A stretch of 64,000 nt of DNA. Source: Catonia carolina (taxonomy: Eukaryota; Arthropoda; Insecta; Hemiptera; Achilidae). Below are positions 1 through 13,900 of the stretch, in pieces. The notes under the pieces are model-generated. The model made no database searches. It saw nothing but the letters and a program-made list of their open reading frames with translations, and was not told the origin of the DNA. Made by a program: the position numbers and the translations under genes. The stretch is from positions 21,239,506 to 21,303,505 of the forward strand of contig JAQMRL010000006.1 of assembly GCA_035578175.1 (NCBI GenBank), in the 5' to 3' direction. Position 1 is the stretch's first letter, and each line of letters starts with the position of its first letter.

Positions 1-960
1 GGAAACAGTAAGGTAAGGTGTCCTATCACCAAACTAGTGCAGCGTTCACACCTCGGCCTGGGGACTTTAATACTTCTGGCAAGCATCAAATAATAATTTT
101 GAATGTTTCACTTAAATTATCACCAGCTTTTTGAATTCTCGATAACTCTGTAAGAAAGAATAAATTCTTGTAATTTTTTAGCAAAACAGAATTTTATCAG
201 TTTCAGTACTGTGGTAACCGATTTATACAAATATTAGTAGGTCCTAAATGTTATCTCTGTGTTTTGTTATTACGCTACCAATTAAGGATTTGTGAACATG
301 TACGTAACTTTATAAGTATATAATGAATTTTTTTATCATTTTTACATTTTGTTGTAGATGTTAGTTTTCTTTCTTGTATGCTATTAAATTGTTTAATTTT
401 GCCAGAAATTTTTGCTTTTTGAAGTCACATTATATGTAATAGATGAAGGTTTTTTAATGTTGATTTTTGTATCACGTAGTTTTGATCAGATATGTGTAAC
501 TATTACACATCATTTGGCTAGACAAACAAAAAATGGTGAATAATAAATGTCACTGCTTCAAAACATTTGATTTAGAAAATTTATTGTACTTTTTCTTCAT
601 CTTACACAGGAGTATAGTTTAATGTGTTCACATAATAATATAAATTTACCATATTTCACTATTAGTGTATAAAAAATGAAAAATGAGGGCTAATTTAATG
701 GTAAATATAAAGTTATGGGACTTATTGTAATAATTTTTGATAATTTTTTAATTTATACTAATACTATTATTAAAAGTAATGTTTGTTTTCACACGGTAAT
801 ATCAAAGACTATCCAGCCAATTTAAAAAATTCTTTCAATGTTGTAAAGACATAGATATTAAGGAATTATACGTAATTTTTAATTTTGGAAAAAAATTTGT
901 GATTTGTAAAATTAAGTTATCTTTTATTTTACGTGTTTGGTTTAAGATCATCTGAGGCAT
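1..960. other. AT-rich intergenic, no gene seen
   Basis: No credible coding region or recognisable repeat. The first 12 bases followed by gtaagg resemble an exon end with a good splice donor, and a 30-codon open frame from base 1 ends at 93, so the tail of an upstream exon is possible but not supported by any recognisable protein. Confidence 0.4.
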
Positions 961-1000
961 TAGTTCCCTTATCTATTAGTATTGTACAATTTATTATACA

Positions 1001-1363
1001 AGCAGATGGAGTGTTAATTTTTTGCACTTGATCTGCTAGTTTCAGGACTACAAAAAATTGTTCTGTTTCTTATCACATTGTCAGCCAGTTATATGACTGA
1101 AGCGTTTAAGAACAGAAGAGCTAGACGTGTAAAAGACACTAGTCAGAGTTATATCCTCTGAAAGTAATGCCACTTCCTTGTACAGCCATACCCTGTGGTG
1201 AATGAGGTGAAGATGCCTTTTGCAGGATGGAAAGTTGATGCTTTGCAGAGGGCCCAACATGCTGATAAACATACTTTTCCTCTCGGTGAGGAAGGCATTG
1301 TAAACCACGTCACCCCTCGTTTTACTTAGTAAAGCCTCTAGAGGTTCAAACCAGCCTTTCAGC
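1001..1363 (-). repeat. Interspersed repeat family A, reverse copy
   Basis: About 390-bp family that recurs in this window at 12545, 20812, 22502, 23758 and 32082. Read on the - strand it starts near the segment CAGCTGAAAGGCTGGTTTGA and ends near TTAACACTCCATCTGC. No protein is encoded and no clear terminal inverted repeats are seen, so the class is undecided (short retroposon or old MITE). Confidence 0.75.
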
Positions 1364-1639
1364 TGATGTGAAATATCAGGTCAGATACAGTACTGCCCTA
1401 CGATCACATCATCCTTCACTTTTTCTTTTTTCAGAATTTTTAAATATAATTTATGTGAGAGATATCCAAAAAACAGTATCACATTCAAATTCTGCATTTA
1501 GTTATATAATAAACCTTCCAAAAATCAAAGTGAATGTATCACTTTTTTAAGAAATTAATCTTATCTACTTTTTCTTACTTTTTGGATGTAAAGGGTGGTG
1601 GAATAGAAGGATGGATGCATCGAAAACACATGAAAACAT

Positions 1640-2018
1640 TGTTTTTAAAGAATTCTATTTTATATAATAAATTCACTAACCTTTTTTTAAGCTGTCTTTA
1701 TTTTTTGTTTATCACTTCCACGTGTTGCTTTGAAGCCACCATCATCAGAGTATATTATATCGTTTGAAACTATTTTTTTTTTTAGTTTTATACAGATGAC
1801 TGAAGATGTAACATCTTCTATAGATTTAAAAAAATTTTAGTTTCAAGCAATATAGATAATATGGTTACTCTGATGTATCTGGTGGTGGATCCACCGAAAC
1901 ATGTGTAAGTGATAAATAAAAAATACAGGCAGCTTTAAAAAAGCTTAGTGAATTTATTATATAAAATAGAATTAATTTCAATCTGCAGGATGCATTATAA
2001 GGATTTATTTTTGAATTC
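1640..2018. repeat. Fold-back element (family D)
   Basis: The left arm 1651-1785 and right arm 1828-1974 are imperfect reverse complements of each other around a short spacer. The outer tail carries the family D signature CTGCAGGATGCATTATAA. Related fold-back copies or tails occur at 6060, 13175, 16942-17424 and 21239-22031. Confidence 0.7.
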
Positions 2019-2760
2019 TTCTTCTTCTTCTTCGGCCTCGCCTCTTCCCGTTACGCGGGGTCGGCTTTCCCAATCAGAGAGCTCCATTTGTTACGCTCCT
2101 GTGCGTCTTCCTCGGATAAGCCCAACATTTTCATGTCTCTTTGGACATTCGTCATCCACGTGGTAAGGGGTCTACCCCTTCCTCTCTTCCCTGTAGCCAT
2201 GGAAAGGCACCTCTTCACGACATGATCCATAATAGATACATTTGAAACCGTTCCCTACATGTCGTGATTTGGCCCCCCTCCATTTTGTCTCTTGCACACA
2301 GCAAATGTTTATATTACGTTGATAGAGGACGCTACTTAATTCCGCCCCCCGTCCAGTCATTGTGCCAACGTTCCAGGTGGCAATGCGCAATTCAGACATT
2401 GTCTCAGTGTTTTGTTTTCTCATTTTTCCGTCGCTTGTGGGGAACGCCCTAGCCTTTTCGTCGCTTACGGGGTACGCCCTAGCCTTTATATTCTTTCAAT
2501 ATATGAACCTTCTCATGATTGGTATATTAAAACGGCTATTGGGTTTTACGGCCGGTTGCCACCTGACACCAAGGTCTTGATTCTCCTGGAGAACCTGAGA
2601 GCCGCCGTTGACCAGAGTTGGTTCATCCGCCGCCATCTCTAATGAACCCTCAGACCTAAGAGCTCATTACACTCATGGACTTCTACTTTGATCAACCCAA
2701 AGAAACTCCTAGAGTGGGTTTTTGTACGGAGTTTTCTCTCCGGCTAGGTTTGGAGATTTT
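2019..2760 (-). pseudogene. Internally deleted LINE (endonuclease start joined to ORF end)
   Basis: Read on the - strand, a 5' UTR-like part (2760-2425) is followed by an endonuclease beginning with RIATWNVGTMTGRG and containing CCVQETKW, typical of the exonuclease-endonuclease-phosphatase domain of LINE polyproteins. Near 2200 the frame jumps straight to the C-terminal end of a LINE polyprotein (RGRPLTTWMTNVQRDMK, then KADPA and a stop near 2055). The whole reverse transcriptase is missing, so this copy cannot move by itself. Confidence 0.75.
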
Positions 2761-2857
2761 GAAATTTAATTAATTTCATTAAAAGTATGAAGCACATTTT
2801 GTATGAATATCACTAATAGTCATTTTAAGATATTTAATGCATAAAATATTTTTCTAA

Positions 2858-3081
2858 TTGAAATATATATTTTCTAACCACTTGTAATATGTAACAGTAC
2901 ACTTTTACCAATGTTTATAGCGCATTCATGTACTTCATACATTCAGTAATGCATTTTCAAATGGATTACATTTTTCAAAATGCATTAATGAAGAGGTATG
3001 TGAAGTACATGAAAGCACTATAAACATTGGTTAATGTTTACTGTTACCATTTACTGGTGGTTTGAAAATATATATTTCAAT
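2858..3081. repeat. Fold-back (palindromic) repeat
   Basis: Arms of about 105 bp, 2858-2960 and 2970-3081, are imperfect reverse complements starting from TTGAAATATATATTTTC. Only about 10 bases separate them. No coding capacity; probably a hairpin MITE. Confidence 0.75.
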
Positions 3082-3318
3082 TATTAATATAATATGGCTG
3101 TTAATAAATACCAGTGTAGGATGTTTGATAAAATACTTTTAATCTATTTTTATTCATTTGCCATCGTCTAGTCACTGAACGTATAAATCTGTTACCTTTT
3201 CACCGTGTAAATTATCTCAGCCATTTTGTAATGAACAGCTATTTCTTCAACCAATGACAGTAAAAATGTTTATCAACATTTTCCTGGCCTTTAAAACCTT
3301 TTGAATGATGCAAAACTA

Positions 3319-3817
3319 CAGTCCAACATCGATTATAAGGGCTGACCTCTGACTACACCCACCCCAGACAATTGAAATCCCAGTTAATCCGAATACACAG
3401 TATTACTTAGTACATTTGTACCTATGAATGCCCATAAGTATGTATGTATGTGTATTATATAAGTGCATCAGTTAAGATGCCTATGTGAAAGTGAATTAAA
3501 AAACCGTTTCGTCCCAGAGATCAACTCCAATCTTAAACGGCTTTTTTTTTAACTACTGTACTAATGGCAACATGTTATGGGTTTTTCCAATATACATTAT
3601 ACATACAAACATACGTAATGACCCTTCAAGAAAATTAGGTATACAAGAGTTGCGGCCACGCCTACAATTATGTTACATCAAAAGACAAAAGATGTTTTCC
3701 GTGTCACGACCGCAAAGTTACTTTTGTTTCGGCGTCGATGCTGGTGTTCCCATTATCATGATCCCGGATGATCATGACCCCGGTTAATCCGAATCCCGGA
3801 TAACTGAGGTTGTACTG
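3319..3817. mobile_element. Non-autonomous pogo/Tigger-like element
   Basis: The left end reads CAGTCCAACATCGATTATAA and the right end, reverse complemented, CAGTACAACCTCAGTTATCC, a terminal inverted repeat of the pogo/Tigger type. Internal text repeats the gttaatccgaat motif typical of such ends. No transposase frame is present. Confidence 0.65.
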
Positions 3818-4285
3818 AATATTAAAAACACATGAAACCTAAAAATTAAATATCAAGGAAAATCTCTTAACTTTATATTTGCCAATTATCTATCTAACAC
3901 TAAAATATTTTAAAATTTTAATTAATTAATTACATTAAATATTTTAATGATAATATAAAAATTTTATTACACTTTCATTTAACAAGTCAAAGCTGTTAAT
4001 TTTAGTTTCAGTATTGTAAGCTTTATTTAATTCACTTATAGAATATTTAGCCATCTGTTTGTATTTTTTTTATAGGTTAATCGAAAATTAACAAAAATCT
4101 TTCTGTCTTGTTTTATCCTTATTGACATGTCATTATTTGGCCGCTTATAACCTATAATTTGTTTTGTTTCTGTTACAGGAAATAATGTTATTTTCTTCTT
4201 ACTGCATGATGGATTGATTTTGAATAAAAGTTTGCTACGTATTTTATTAAAAAGAGTTTGAAAATAACACCGTAATTAATTAAAA
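3818..4285 (+). other. Presumed ABCB10 upstream region / 5' UTR
   Basis: AT-rich sequence with no recognisable core promoter. A pyrimidine-rich stretch ending ttctgttacag at 4178 would serve as a 3' splice site, so the 5' UTR may be spliced; an in-frame TAA at 4277 supports the start at 4286. Function is inferred from position only. Confidence 0.3.
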
Positions 4286-4910
4286 ATGATCAAATTAAAG
4301 TGTGGAAGAGTATTTTTAAATCCAATTTATGAAATTAACAAATTTAATAAAATGAGTTGTAGGAATAATTCAGTTATTAATTGTTATTCAATTGGCAGAA
4401 CTGTATTAAGAAATCAGCCTGTCCATTCAAATATCAATAGATCACAGTGTAAAATGCAGTTGTTTGTAAATAACAATAATAACAATGTTTGTAGTAGTTG
4501 GAAATATTGCAACCTATTAACCTCTGCATTTTCAAGAAGTTTAGTCTTGTTTGATAGTTGTCGATTAATTTGTCGTAAATGTATATCGTCTTCATCATCT
4601 GCATTATTAACAACTTCTCGTAGACAATTTAAGTATGTTCTGTATAATAATAATAGTAGTAGAAACGTGTTTTTTGGATTTAATTTATTCAATCGATCAA
4701 CTTCTGGTTTTAAAAGTTTTAACAATCCATTTCTTCGAATAAATAGGTGTTTTCATAGTAGTAGATGTAATTTTAATAAAAAGAATATAAAAGGAAATTT
4801 AATATATTCGGCGAAAAATCATAATCTGCAAAAAAATTTACAAACTAACGTTGGCAAGGAAATGAGAAGGCTTTTTCAATTAGCTAAACCAGAAAAATGG
4901 AAATTAACAG
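4286..4910 (+). CDS. ABCB10: ABCB10 exon 1: presequence
   Basis: Encodes residues 1-208. It is rich in Lys, Arg, Asn and Ser and has few acidic residues before residue 190, as expected for a matrix-targeting presequence. It ends with the conserved [10 protein letters not shown] just before the first membrane helix. Donor ACAG|gtacgc, phase 1. The start ATG follows an in-frame stop at 4277; a second ATG at 4352 is possible. Confidence 0.9.
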
Positions 4911-7900
4911 GTACGCCAACTTAAAAAAATTAGTTTTAATTATATTTTTATATATTTTCTGTATCTTTAATCTACTTTATGTATGACTGGATTATTGAGA
5001 AAACTAAGTATATGGCTGTTGGAAAGTCAGGACACAGTATACAAACCAGCATAGGTGTAATTGAGTTGGTGCATGCCTATAAAAATTTTGGCACATGTAT
5101 AACCCCAGATGGTACATCAGAAAATTATATTTCGGAAAAAGTTGGTAGAGGTTTGGCGATCTCCAGAATGTTACATCCTATTTTGTGGAGTGACCACTTA
5201 TCTTGTGGCACTTAGAAAATAATCTTTTGTTCTTTCATTTATCCAAACCTCCTCCATTTATTTTTCAGTGGTTTAAACTCTCCAACTTAAAACTTAAAAA
5301 CAGAATAATAGCCACGCAAAAGAGTTTCTGGAGAAGTTGTCAGTTGATTATGTTAGATTGAATTGGATATAAAGAAATTTTAAGGAAAGTGGACAAAGTT
5401 TTTTTTATTAATATTGAAAAACATTGAATAAAGAGAATTCGTCTGGTATGGTCATCTGCAAAGAATGAAGGAGGAAGGTTGTTACGGAAGATATGGTGGG
5501 ACTTATGCATTTAACTACCCACCATTTCAGGTTACTCAGGAACCTCAGGTTGCTGGAAATATTCCTTTCTATATAAAATCCCTACCATGAGACGACACGT
5601 CTCATAGCTGGTGGCCATTTTTAAAAAGACTTAGGGCCTACTTTTGATTAATGGCAGAAACCATTAGCGATTTCTGTATCTATTCTTTATGAGGAATCAA
5701 ATGACGCTACTTTTATTTTCAAATTCCGACTTTGATTTCTTGACTTTGGTTTTGGGCCACTTCGGATCGAAACCGGAATTTCTTACCCAATGATTTTTGT
5801 ATCTCCTCTTTAAGAGAAACTGAATGACATTATTTTTGTTTCCAAATTCCGACTTTGATTTCTTGACTTCCGGTTTTGAACTACTTCCTGTCAAAACAGG
5901 AACTTCAGACCCAATCCAGGCCCACTAACTATTTTTGTAGGTTACGAATCCGAAAACTATTTGTTGCTTTCTCTTGTTTTTGATGTCTGGGTGTGACGGA
6001 CAAACAGATGTAGAGACAGAGGAAAATAATAGGTGACAATTTTTTTAAAAATTGCTATGAATTTATTTCAAGCTGCAGGATGTATGAATTATAAAGATTT
6101 ATTTTGGCATTAAAGATTCATGTATTCTTGGATATGAATCATACCTAAAATTAGGAAAAGCATTTCTGGATTGATTCTGGATCAGTATTAAAAGTGTTAG
6201 TATTGCAAAATTTTACTTTTTTAATAATAAAAAAGTTGACCATCTTTTTGTGTGTTCAAGAATGGTTTATGGCAGTCTTTCATCTAGCTTTTTCTTTGCT
6301 TTGCTTTTCATGTATGTTAGCAACAAACAATTAAACAATTAATTTTTGTATTATTTTGTTTATCATGGGTTTTTTTTGACTTCGTATTCCTTTACCACAC
6401 ATAGTTTTGATGTTATACTAATGTGTACTAAGAGCCTCATTCTTCTGGTTCTGATATTTTTTTAAAAGTTGTTACATTCTCCTGCTCTTAGAAAAAAATT
6501 CTTCATTTGTCTATTTATTTCTCAAGCTAATTTTCAAAATTTTTCTATAGTAACACCAATACTCAAAAAACTTTTTCTGTGCAGTCATTATCGTCTTGGT
6601 GTACCAACTAATGTTATTTGTTGTAAAAAGGTTCTTGTCATTTGCTATATCAGCATTTAAGATACTGGGTGACATTTTTACAAGAAATTCTGTAAGAATA
6701 AGAACTATCCAGATTGTAAACTGTTCATCAACACCCTTCTTTATTGAGTGCTTAAGCGGTATTCATTTCTGTTTTTATCACCTAAGAAGATATTTGCTTG
6801 TATGTTGTAAATTAGTATAGTAAATAAATATGTGTTAAATCTTGTAAGTGGTGTACGTAACTATAATTTGTATACTTTTTCAGGTGCAATATTTTTGCTG
6901 TTGATATCAAGCTGTATTACAATGGTTATTCCATTTTCACTTGGCAAAGTAATTGATTTAATATATGCAGCTGATTCAACAGATATGAAGTCCAATCTAA
7001 ACAAGCTGTCAATTGTCTTATTTTCAATATTTGTGTTAGGTGGCCTTTGCAATTTTGGACGTGTTTATCTTATGAATGTTTGTGGTAAGTTTTGTGATAT
7101 GATTTTATGAATTTTCAAAATTACAGAAGTTAAAATTTTTAAGATTGATCATTTACAAAAATTCCTATGATCATTTAAAACAATAATCAGTTCATTGAAT
7201 TATTGCTGTTAAAATTATCTACTTTTATCAATACCTTGAGGCCGAATGGTGCACAAAGGCATCAGTTCAAGTTTCTTCCCTGGGCCGAGAGACGCCTTAA
7301 TACCATACTATATTTAGCTGGTGAATAGATGATCAAATAAGTAAGATCGTTTGCGTGACCGGATGATACCTTAAGGTGTCATGTAATTTTTCACTGCAAT
7401 GGTGACGTAGTGAAGCATCCATGGTTCTAGCCTCTGGGTTCAATGTGTTATTTGGTTTTGATGGAGAGAGCTTGATAAAAAAGTACATAGATTTCAGAGA
7501 ATATACAGAAGATTGCAACTTAACTTATCGGCACACTGTGATAATATCGTACAATATAATGACATTTTGACTCTTTTGTACGGCAGCAAACTTTTGCGCT
7601 TATTGGGAGAAGGAAATGGAATTGCAACAAAATTGAAATATTTTACAGAGTGTTAAGGGTTGAATGAGAGATGACAGAATTTGAAATGGTGGTATATGGG
7701 AAGAGGTGGAAATAAGTTCATTTACACGCTTTGAGATTTGAAATTGGGTGCAGGTTTTGACCAAAAAGTTTTGAGCCTTGGAATCTTGTGCGTAAAAAAA
7801 TTGATCAGAATGAAAGAATTATGGCAGAACTATGTCATTCATTACTTAATTATGTCACAACATTATTTAATTTTTCTGGGAGACCATAAAATTGTAATTT

Positions 7901-10900
7901 TATATCTTAAAAATGGGAAAAATGGAGAATAAACCAATTCAATGAGCTAAGTATGGATGCTTTTGAGCTACTACTGAGAGGCTGTAATTAGGTACTTGGT
8001 CTGATGTCGTGTCACTTACAATTGTACCTGTTTCAGTGAGACCTAGCAAATTCCTCTATCTAGGTACCAAATTTCATGTTACAGTTTTTAATACATTTAA
8101 GCCAGTTATTTAATATTTTGTGTAACATTTAGAACGTTAAGTTTGATTGATTTTGAACAATTTTATGTCTTCTTCTTCTCACAATCAAGGATTAGGCTTC
8201 CACCTGTTCCGACCCACAACTGTGACAAATTATTGAATTATTGCCATCTTTTGCGTGGCCTCCCAACATCTCTCCTCCCCGGTCTGTATTGCAGAACACT
8301 GTGGGCAATCCTTCCCGTAGGAATTCTCTCTATACGCTCCCTCCATAGATTTTGATATTCTGGAATATTCCCATTCAGGTTGTAAAAATCCAGTCCTGTT
8401 TTTATATCCTCATTTCGTAGTTGGTCTCTATGACTGCAACCCTTTGTTTTTCGCAGGAATTGTACTCTACTCTCTTGTGGTCTGGTGCTAATTCATGACT
8501 CACTTTCATAGAGTAGGACTGGAGCAGCCTTCACTTTGTAAAACTTTATCTGGGTTTTTTCTTGTTCTGCTAATATCGCCACACACTGCTTGGAATTTTC
8601 CAACTTTCTTCTTTATGTCCATATCTTGATTAAACCGGATTTCACAACCTAAATAATTGCATTGTGATACTTGTTCAAGCGCTACATCATCTACCACAAT
8701 TTTAGTTCTAGTAGGATATTTCCCAGTAAATGGCATTACCTTTGACTTTATTTACGGAAACGGTGAAATTATATTATTTGTATAGTTCATTTAAAACGTA
8801 CACCAATCTCTGAAGCTCATCCTCATTCTCTTGCAAAACAATTTTATGTAAATTCTATAATTATATAAAATTCAATATTTAATAATATTTGTAAATATTA
8901 ATGTAAAGTTAAGTCTGATTCATTTTTTTGTAGGTCACAGAATTACGAAAGATTTACGCCAGAAAGTATTTTCATCTGTGATAAAACAAGAGACTGCTTT
9001 CTTTGATAAAAATAAAACCGGTGAACTTATCAATAGACTTTCAGCTGATACATCTCTTGTTGGACAGTGTGTCACTATGAATATATCTGATGGACTTAGG
9101 TCTGCAGTGATGGCCGGTGCTGGTATTTCTATGATGGTAATTAACATTTTATTTACATTATTTGTAATTAATACATTGTTTACAACATGGTTAAAGACCT
9201 CTACCTTTAGCAGCCATCCAATCTTAAAATGGTTCTCTGAATAAAGTTAATGGGTACATTTCTTTCCATTAATTGTATTTGATAGCATGCGTTCTTCGAT
9301 TGCGCACCATTCAATTGAAGGACATTTCATGTATTACAGATGGGATCTCTGTCTGATCCAAATTCAGACTACTAATAACAGACTTCAAGGGCTTCCATGA
9401 AGAGCAAAAACAGAACACCACCGGGTGGACTGAAAAATGAGAAAAGCCTACAGTAAGCAAATGCTAAAAATGTAAGCTGAAATGGGGTTGCAAAGAGAGC
9501 TTCAAGAAACATCTAGTCACTTCACTTGATCTAAAAGTGGTCCAAAACGAGGAAAGAAAAAATATATTTATGTATGTAAGTTTGGTGAATATTGTATGTC
9601 AATAATAGGATGTGGTTTTTGTTTCCTTTTTACAGTTTTACGTGTCTTCAGAATTAGCATGTGTTGGTTTAGCAATTGTGCCTCCAGTTGCTGTTCTTGC
9701 AATCGTTTATGGGAGATTTGTCAGGAAAATTACGAAAGCTGTTCAAGTAAGTCTTAATTTAATATAAATATTCTTTTGTCTAATTTATTGTTGTTGATTA
9801 ATTTCACTGTGCAGTTATGTATACATAAATTTGAAAGCCCTCAGTGATTGGCCCATTGACTCATCATTAATTCTGTGACTCTTCAATCACTCGAAGCTGA
9901 AATTTGGTATATTTGTTCCATAGAACGGAAAAACTAAAGCATTCGCATCTCAACTACTTATGCCTAGGGGTAAGAAGTGAGTGATAACATTAAACTAGTA
10001 CAGATTATCAATACCTTTCCAAAAAAGCTACAGTTCTAAAAATTTGTATCCATATTCTGTGAGCGGAGAATTTCTTATTTCTTCCATATACCGAGAATGC
10101 CTGAAAGCAGGATACTTAAACAACTTTATAACCAGAGGGCTGAGTGTGAAATCTTGAGGAACTATATAGCAGGAGTTAAGGAGAACCTGGAAGAAGTTGA
10201 ACTGATAACTGAGGATGCAATGAATATACCAAAGATAAATAAACTTTTGAACATGAATGAGTTTCAAATGGACTAAGGGTCTAGAGTTGTGTATTTAACG
10301 GACGAACAGCGGAAAGCAAGATTGGAAAATATGAATAAGTATTGGCAGAAGAAACGAAGCTAATGGGAACCAAAGAATACAAATAAAATAATCTACTAAA
10401 GTTATCCAGTGAGGTCAAATAAGCCAAAAAAATTCTGTGAGTATATGTAGGAAATGTTAAGCATTCAAATTTAAATAATTTGCTTCTAAGAGGAAGAAAT
10501 GATGTAACTACTATTTGATAATTAAATATTATTGCTATAATTTCTGAAAGAAAGTAATTCTGAAAATTAGCATTGCTTTCTTGAAGTGATGCCTAGAAAA
10601 ATTCAAGTGGTGAGTGAAACCCAGAGAAGCAATACACCATTTTATTTATTATGCAGTTTTGAGAATAACCTCTTCAAATTTGTTGGTATAGTTTTTCCTC
10701 AATTAGATAGTTTTAGATAAGTAAAGTAATTTTAGTTATTTGTAGCAATTTGGGATAAGTGCATCACTAGCCAATGAGAGAATTTTGAAGGGAATTAATT
10801 TAAATTTTATGTAAGCTTAATACTTTGTAATAAAGTTATTTTGATCACACCTTGTATTTCTATAAACCAGCTTTTCCTATTTATAATGGAATGTAATATA

Positions 10901-13900
10901 TAGCTTTTAATATAAATATTTTTTTAAATACATATGTAGTTGTCGTAATAAATTGTTCTTAGTGATGACCTGTTTCAGGATGCCTTAGCTGAATCAACGC
11001 AGGTAGCGGAAGAACGTATTAGCAATGTGAGAACTGTTAAATCATTTAGCCATGAAAAACTAGAAATTTCCACGTACAATGACCGGATGGAGAATGTTTT
11101 TGCTTTGGCTGCCAAGGAATCACTTGCTAGAGGATTGTTTTTTGGTTTGGTGCGTTTATTTACTGATTTGTTTTTTTTTCATTTTGTAAGGTAAATCTTA
11201 CTGTGGTAAATGTAAAAGTAGTGTCCAGAAGTAATTAAACTGGTTAACTGACCATTTTATAGTGCGCGCCACGAAAGAAGTCCGTTGTGTTTGAATAGCT
11301 CTAAGTCAAAAATAACCAAATGGAAAAATTTGAACGCTACACAAAATATGTTTCCTTATTATTTGCCTCTATATTTAGAAAACGCTATGCTTGACATATT
11401 ACTGTTGTGAAAATGCGTGGTTCAGTCCAAAAATCATTTCCCTATCTTTACGTAGAGCCCAAATAGCACTTTTTTAAAAATGCCCAGCATCCTAAAATGG
11501 AACATTGGATTTCACTTTTAAAATAATTACATTATAGAGAAAACTGTGATCTTCAATATATTTATAAACTCTGTTCTTTTATGTAAAGCCTGGACGGAGT
11601 AACAGACGTTTAAAAAGCACATTAATGGAAAGTCGGCTAAAACTAAGTACTTTTTGTGCGTAAATTGCTGTATCTCCGATTAATTTCAAAATAAAATAAT
11701 TTAAGTCAAATCAATCAACGCAGGAAAAAACAGTCTTTAAATTGGTGTAGCATTCAAAGTTTTCCGTTAGGTTGTTTTTGAGATAGAGCTCTTCAAACAC
11801 AATCTTTTGTGGCATCACTATAAAGCTTTCGTGGCATGCACTATTAAAATAGATGATTTTGTATGTGTTGAAAATGTAAAAATGACCTTATTTAGTTAAA
11901 AAAAATTACTTAAACTCTGGTGGCCATTAAAACTATGGGCAAAAAAGCTATTAAATGTATGGTAAGAGTCTATCACTTAACCTCATGCGGACCATTATTT
12001 AAGTAGCTTCAATTGCTTACAGTTCCTTCTTTGAACATTTTTAAAGTGATAAATATGTAAAGCAAAATACCTTTTTACAGAATTTAAATGTCCACAACCA
12101 CTACATAAGAAACAGAATTGATTACAATGTTACTAATCACAATGCTAAATTATTTGAACAAAATCCTACTTATGCAGGTGAAAAATACATCAATAAATTA
12201 CCACAAGCTTTTAAAAGTTGAAATAATTTAAGTGTGTTTAAAAAAGGCTAAAAAAATGATTGATTTATGAAACATTAATTCCTATCTGAAAAGTTTATGG
12301 TTGAAAAATATATAAACTTCTAAGTAAACCCAGAGGGAAATTTATATATTATATAATTCTAAACAATACAGAGGAAAATCTTAAACAAAATTATTAATCG
12401 TTCTGTATAATTAATTAATGTGTACTGAATTTAAAAGGAATAAACTGTGAAAACTTACTGAATTGAACTAATTACTGACCAAGTTTTTCCGTGTGGAGCT
12501 AAACCAGATAGCAGATAAACAGAAAAAAGATGAAAAACCTGTTGTTTGTTTAGGTCGGCAGCTGAAAGGCTGGTTTGAACCTCTAGAGGTTTTACCAAGT
12601 AAAACAAGGAGTGAGGTGGTTTACCAGTGCCTTCCTCACTGAGTTAAAAAGTATGATTATCAGTATGCCAGACCCTCTGAATAGCACACATTTTTCACCC
12701 TGCAAGTTCATTTCATTCACCACAGAGTCTGGGCTGTGTAATGAATTTCATTACTTTCAGAGTAGATAACTCTATTGTCTTTTACACCTCTATCTCTTCT
12801 GTTCTTAAACGCTTCAGTATTATATTTGGCTGACCATGAGTAAAGAAACAGTACTATTTTTTTGTAGCCCTGGAACTAGCAGATCGAGTGCAAAAAATTT
12901 AACACTCCACCTGCCCGTTATGGGCAAAACACATACATCTGCCCCTGCAAGCAACGTACCAGCAACTAGCAATGTTTCCAAATGTTCATTCCGAGCCACT
13001 TTACTAGCGGCCGTCAATCATGTGACCTTTTCTCCCCTACTAGCTGCTAGTAAAATCAAACATGTTCAAAGTTACTAGCGCGCTAGTGTATACTAATGCT
13101 TTAACTCAACTAGCTAGCTGTTAGTTGTTTGACCCATTACACTATTTTGTTAGTCAACTAGCAGCTAAAAACTGCAGGATGCATTATAAAGATTTATTTT
13201 TGAATGAAAACTAGCAGCTAGTACTAGTAGTATCATGGAAATAGGCTTTTAAGATGGTATAATGTATTTTATATTTTAACCCTTTCAGTGCCAATGTCCG
13301 GAAAAAGAGATGTCAGTGTATTTTTCGTAGTGACATCCGTTTTACAGAATGCCCGTAAGTTATGCAAAGTGCCAACGTCCGGATAACCGAACATTTACAA
13401 AAAAAAACTTTTAAACAAAAATTAATGGAATAATGTATTATTTTGAAACTGCCTCTGTGGCGTAGTGACTAGTGCACTAACCTGCAAAGCGAAAGGTCCC
13501 AGGTTCGATTCCTGGCTAGGTTCGGGAAATTTTAACATGTTAAAACCACCGTTAAGGGACCAAAACCCACAGTAGTTGCTAATGACCAAGCTGTTGATGC
13601 GACTTTAAAAAATAAACTAAAAAAAACTATTTTGAATATTTTTAGTGTTAAAACTATTTCTTTTTTTATGAACATGATACTAATTAATTTTTACAGGAAA
13701 TTTTATTTTCTGTAACATTGAAATTGGTTGGCAATGGCAGGCTTACGCCTGCAAGTTTTCGAAATAAAGGCTGGCACTTATTGTTTTCTTATTCAAATTA
13801 AATGGCTTGAGATCAAACTTTTAAATATTGTTTCGGCACTGAAAGGGTTAATGAATGTTTTAAAATTTGAATTGTAATGTTTCCTGTTTGTCTGTAGACA

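Noticed and set aside
1..93. C-terminal end of an upstream coding exon
   Set aside because: Only 30 codons, no recognisable protein, and an equally plausible splice donor at 13 would end it earlier.
4414..4725. 103-codon antisense open frame over ABCB10 exon 1
   Set aside because: Low-complexity shadow of the Asn/Ser-rich presequence; no independent protein features.
13448..13520. tRNA gene (A- and B-box-like text)
   Set aside because: The tRNA-like head continues into a body and A tail with a target duplication, so it is a SINE; the same holds for 25212, 25825, 42954 and 62222.
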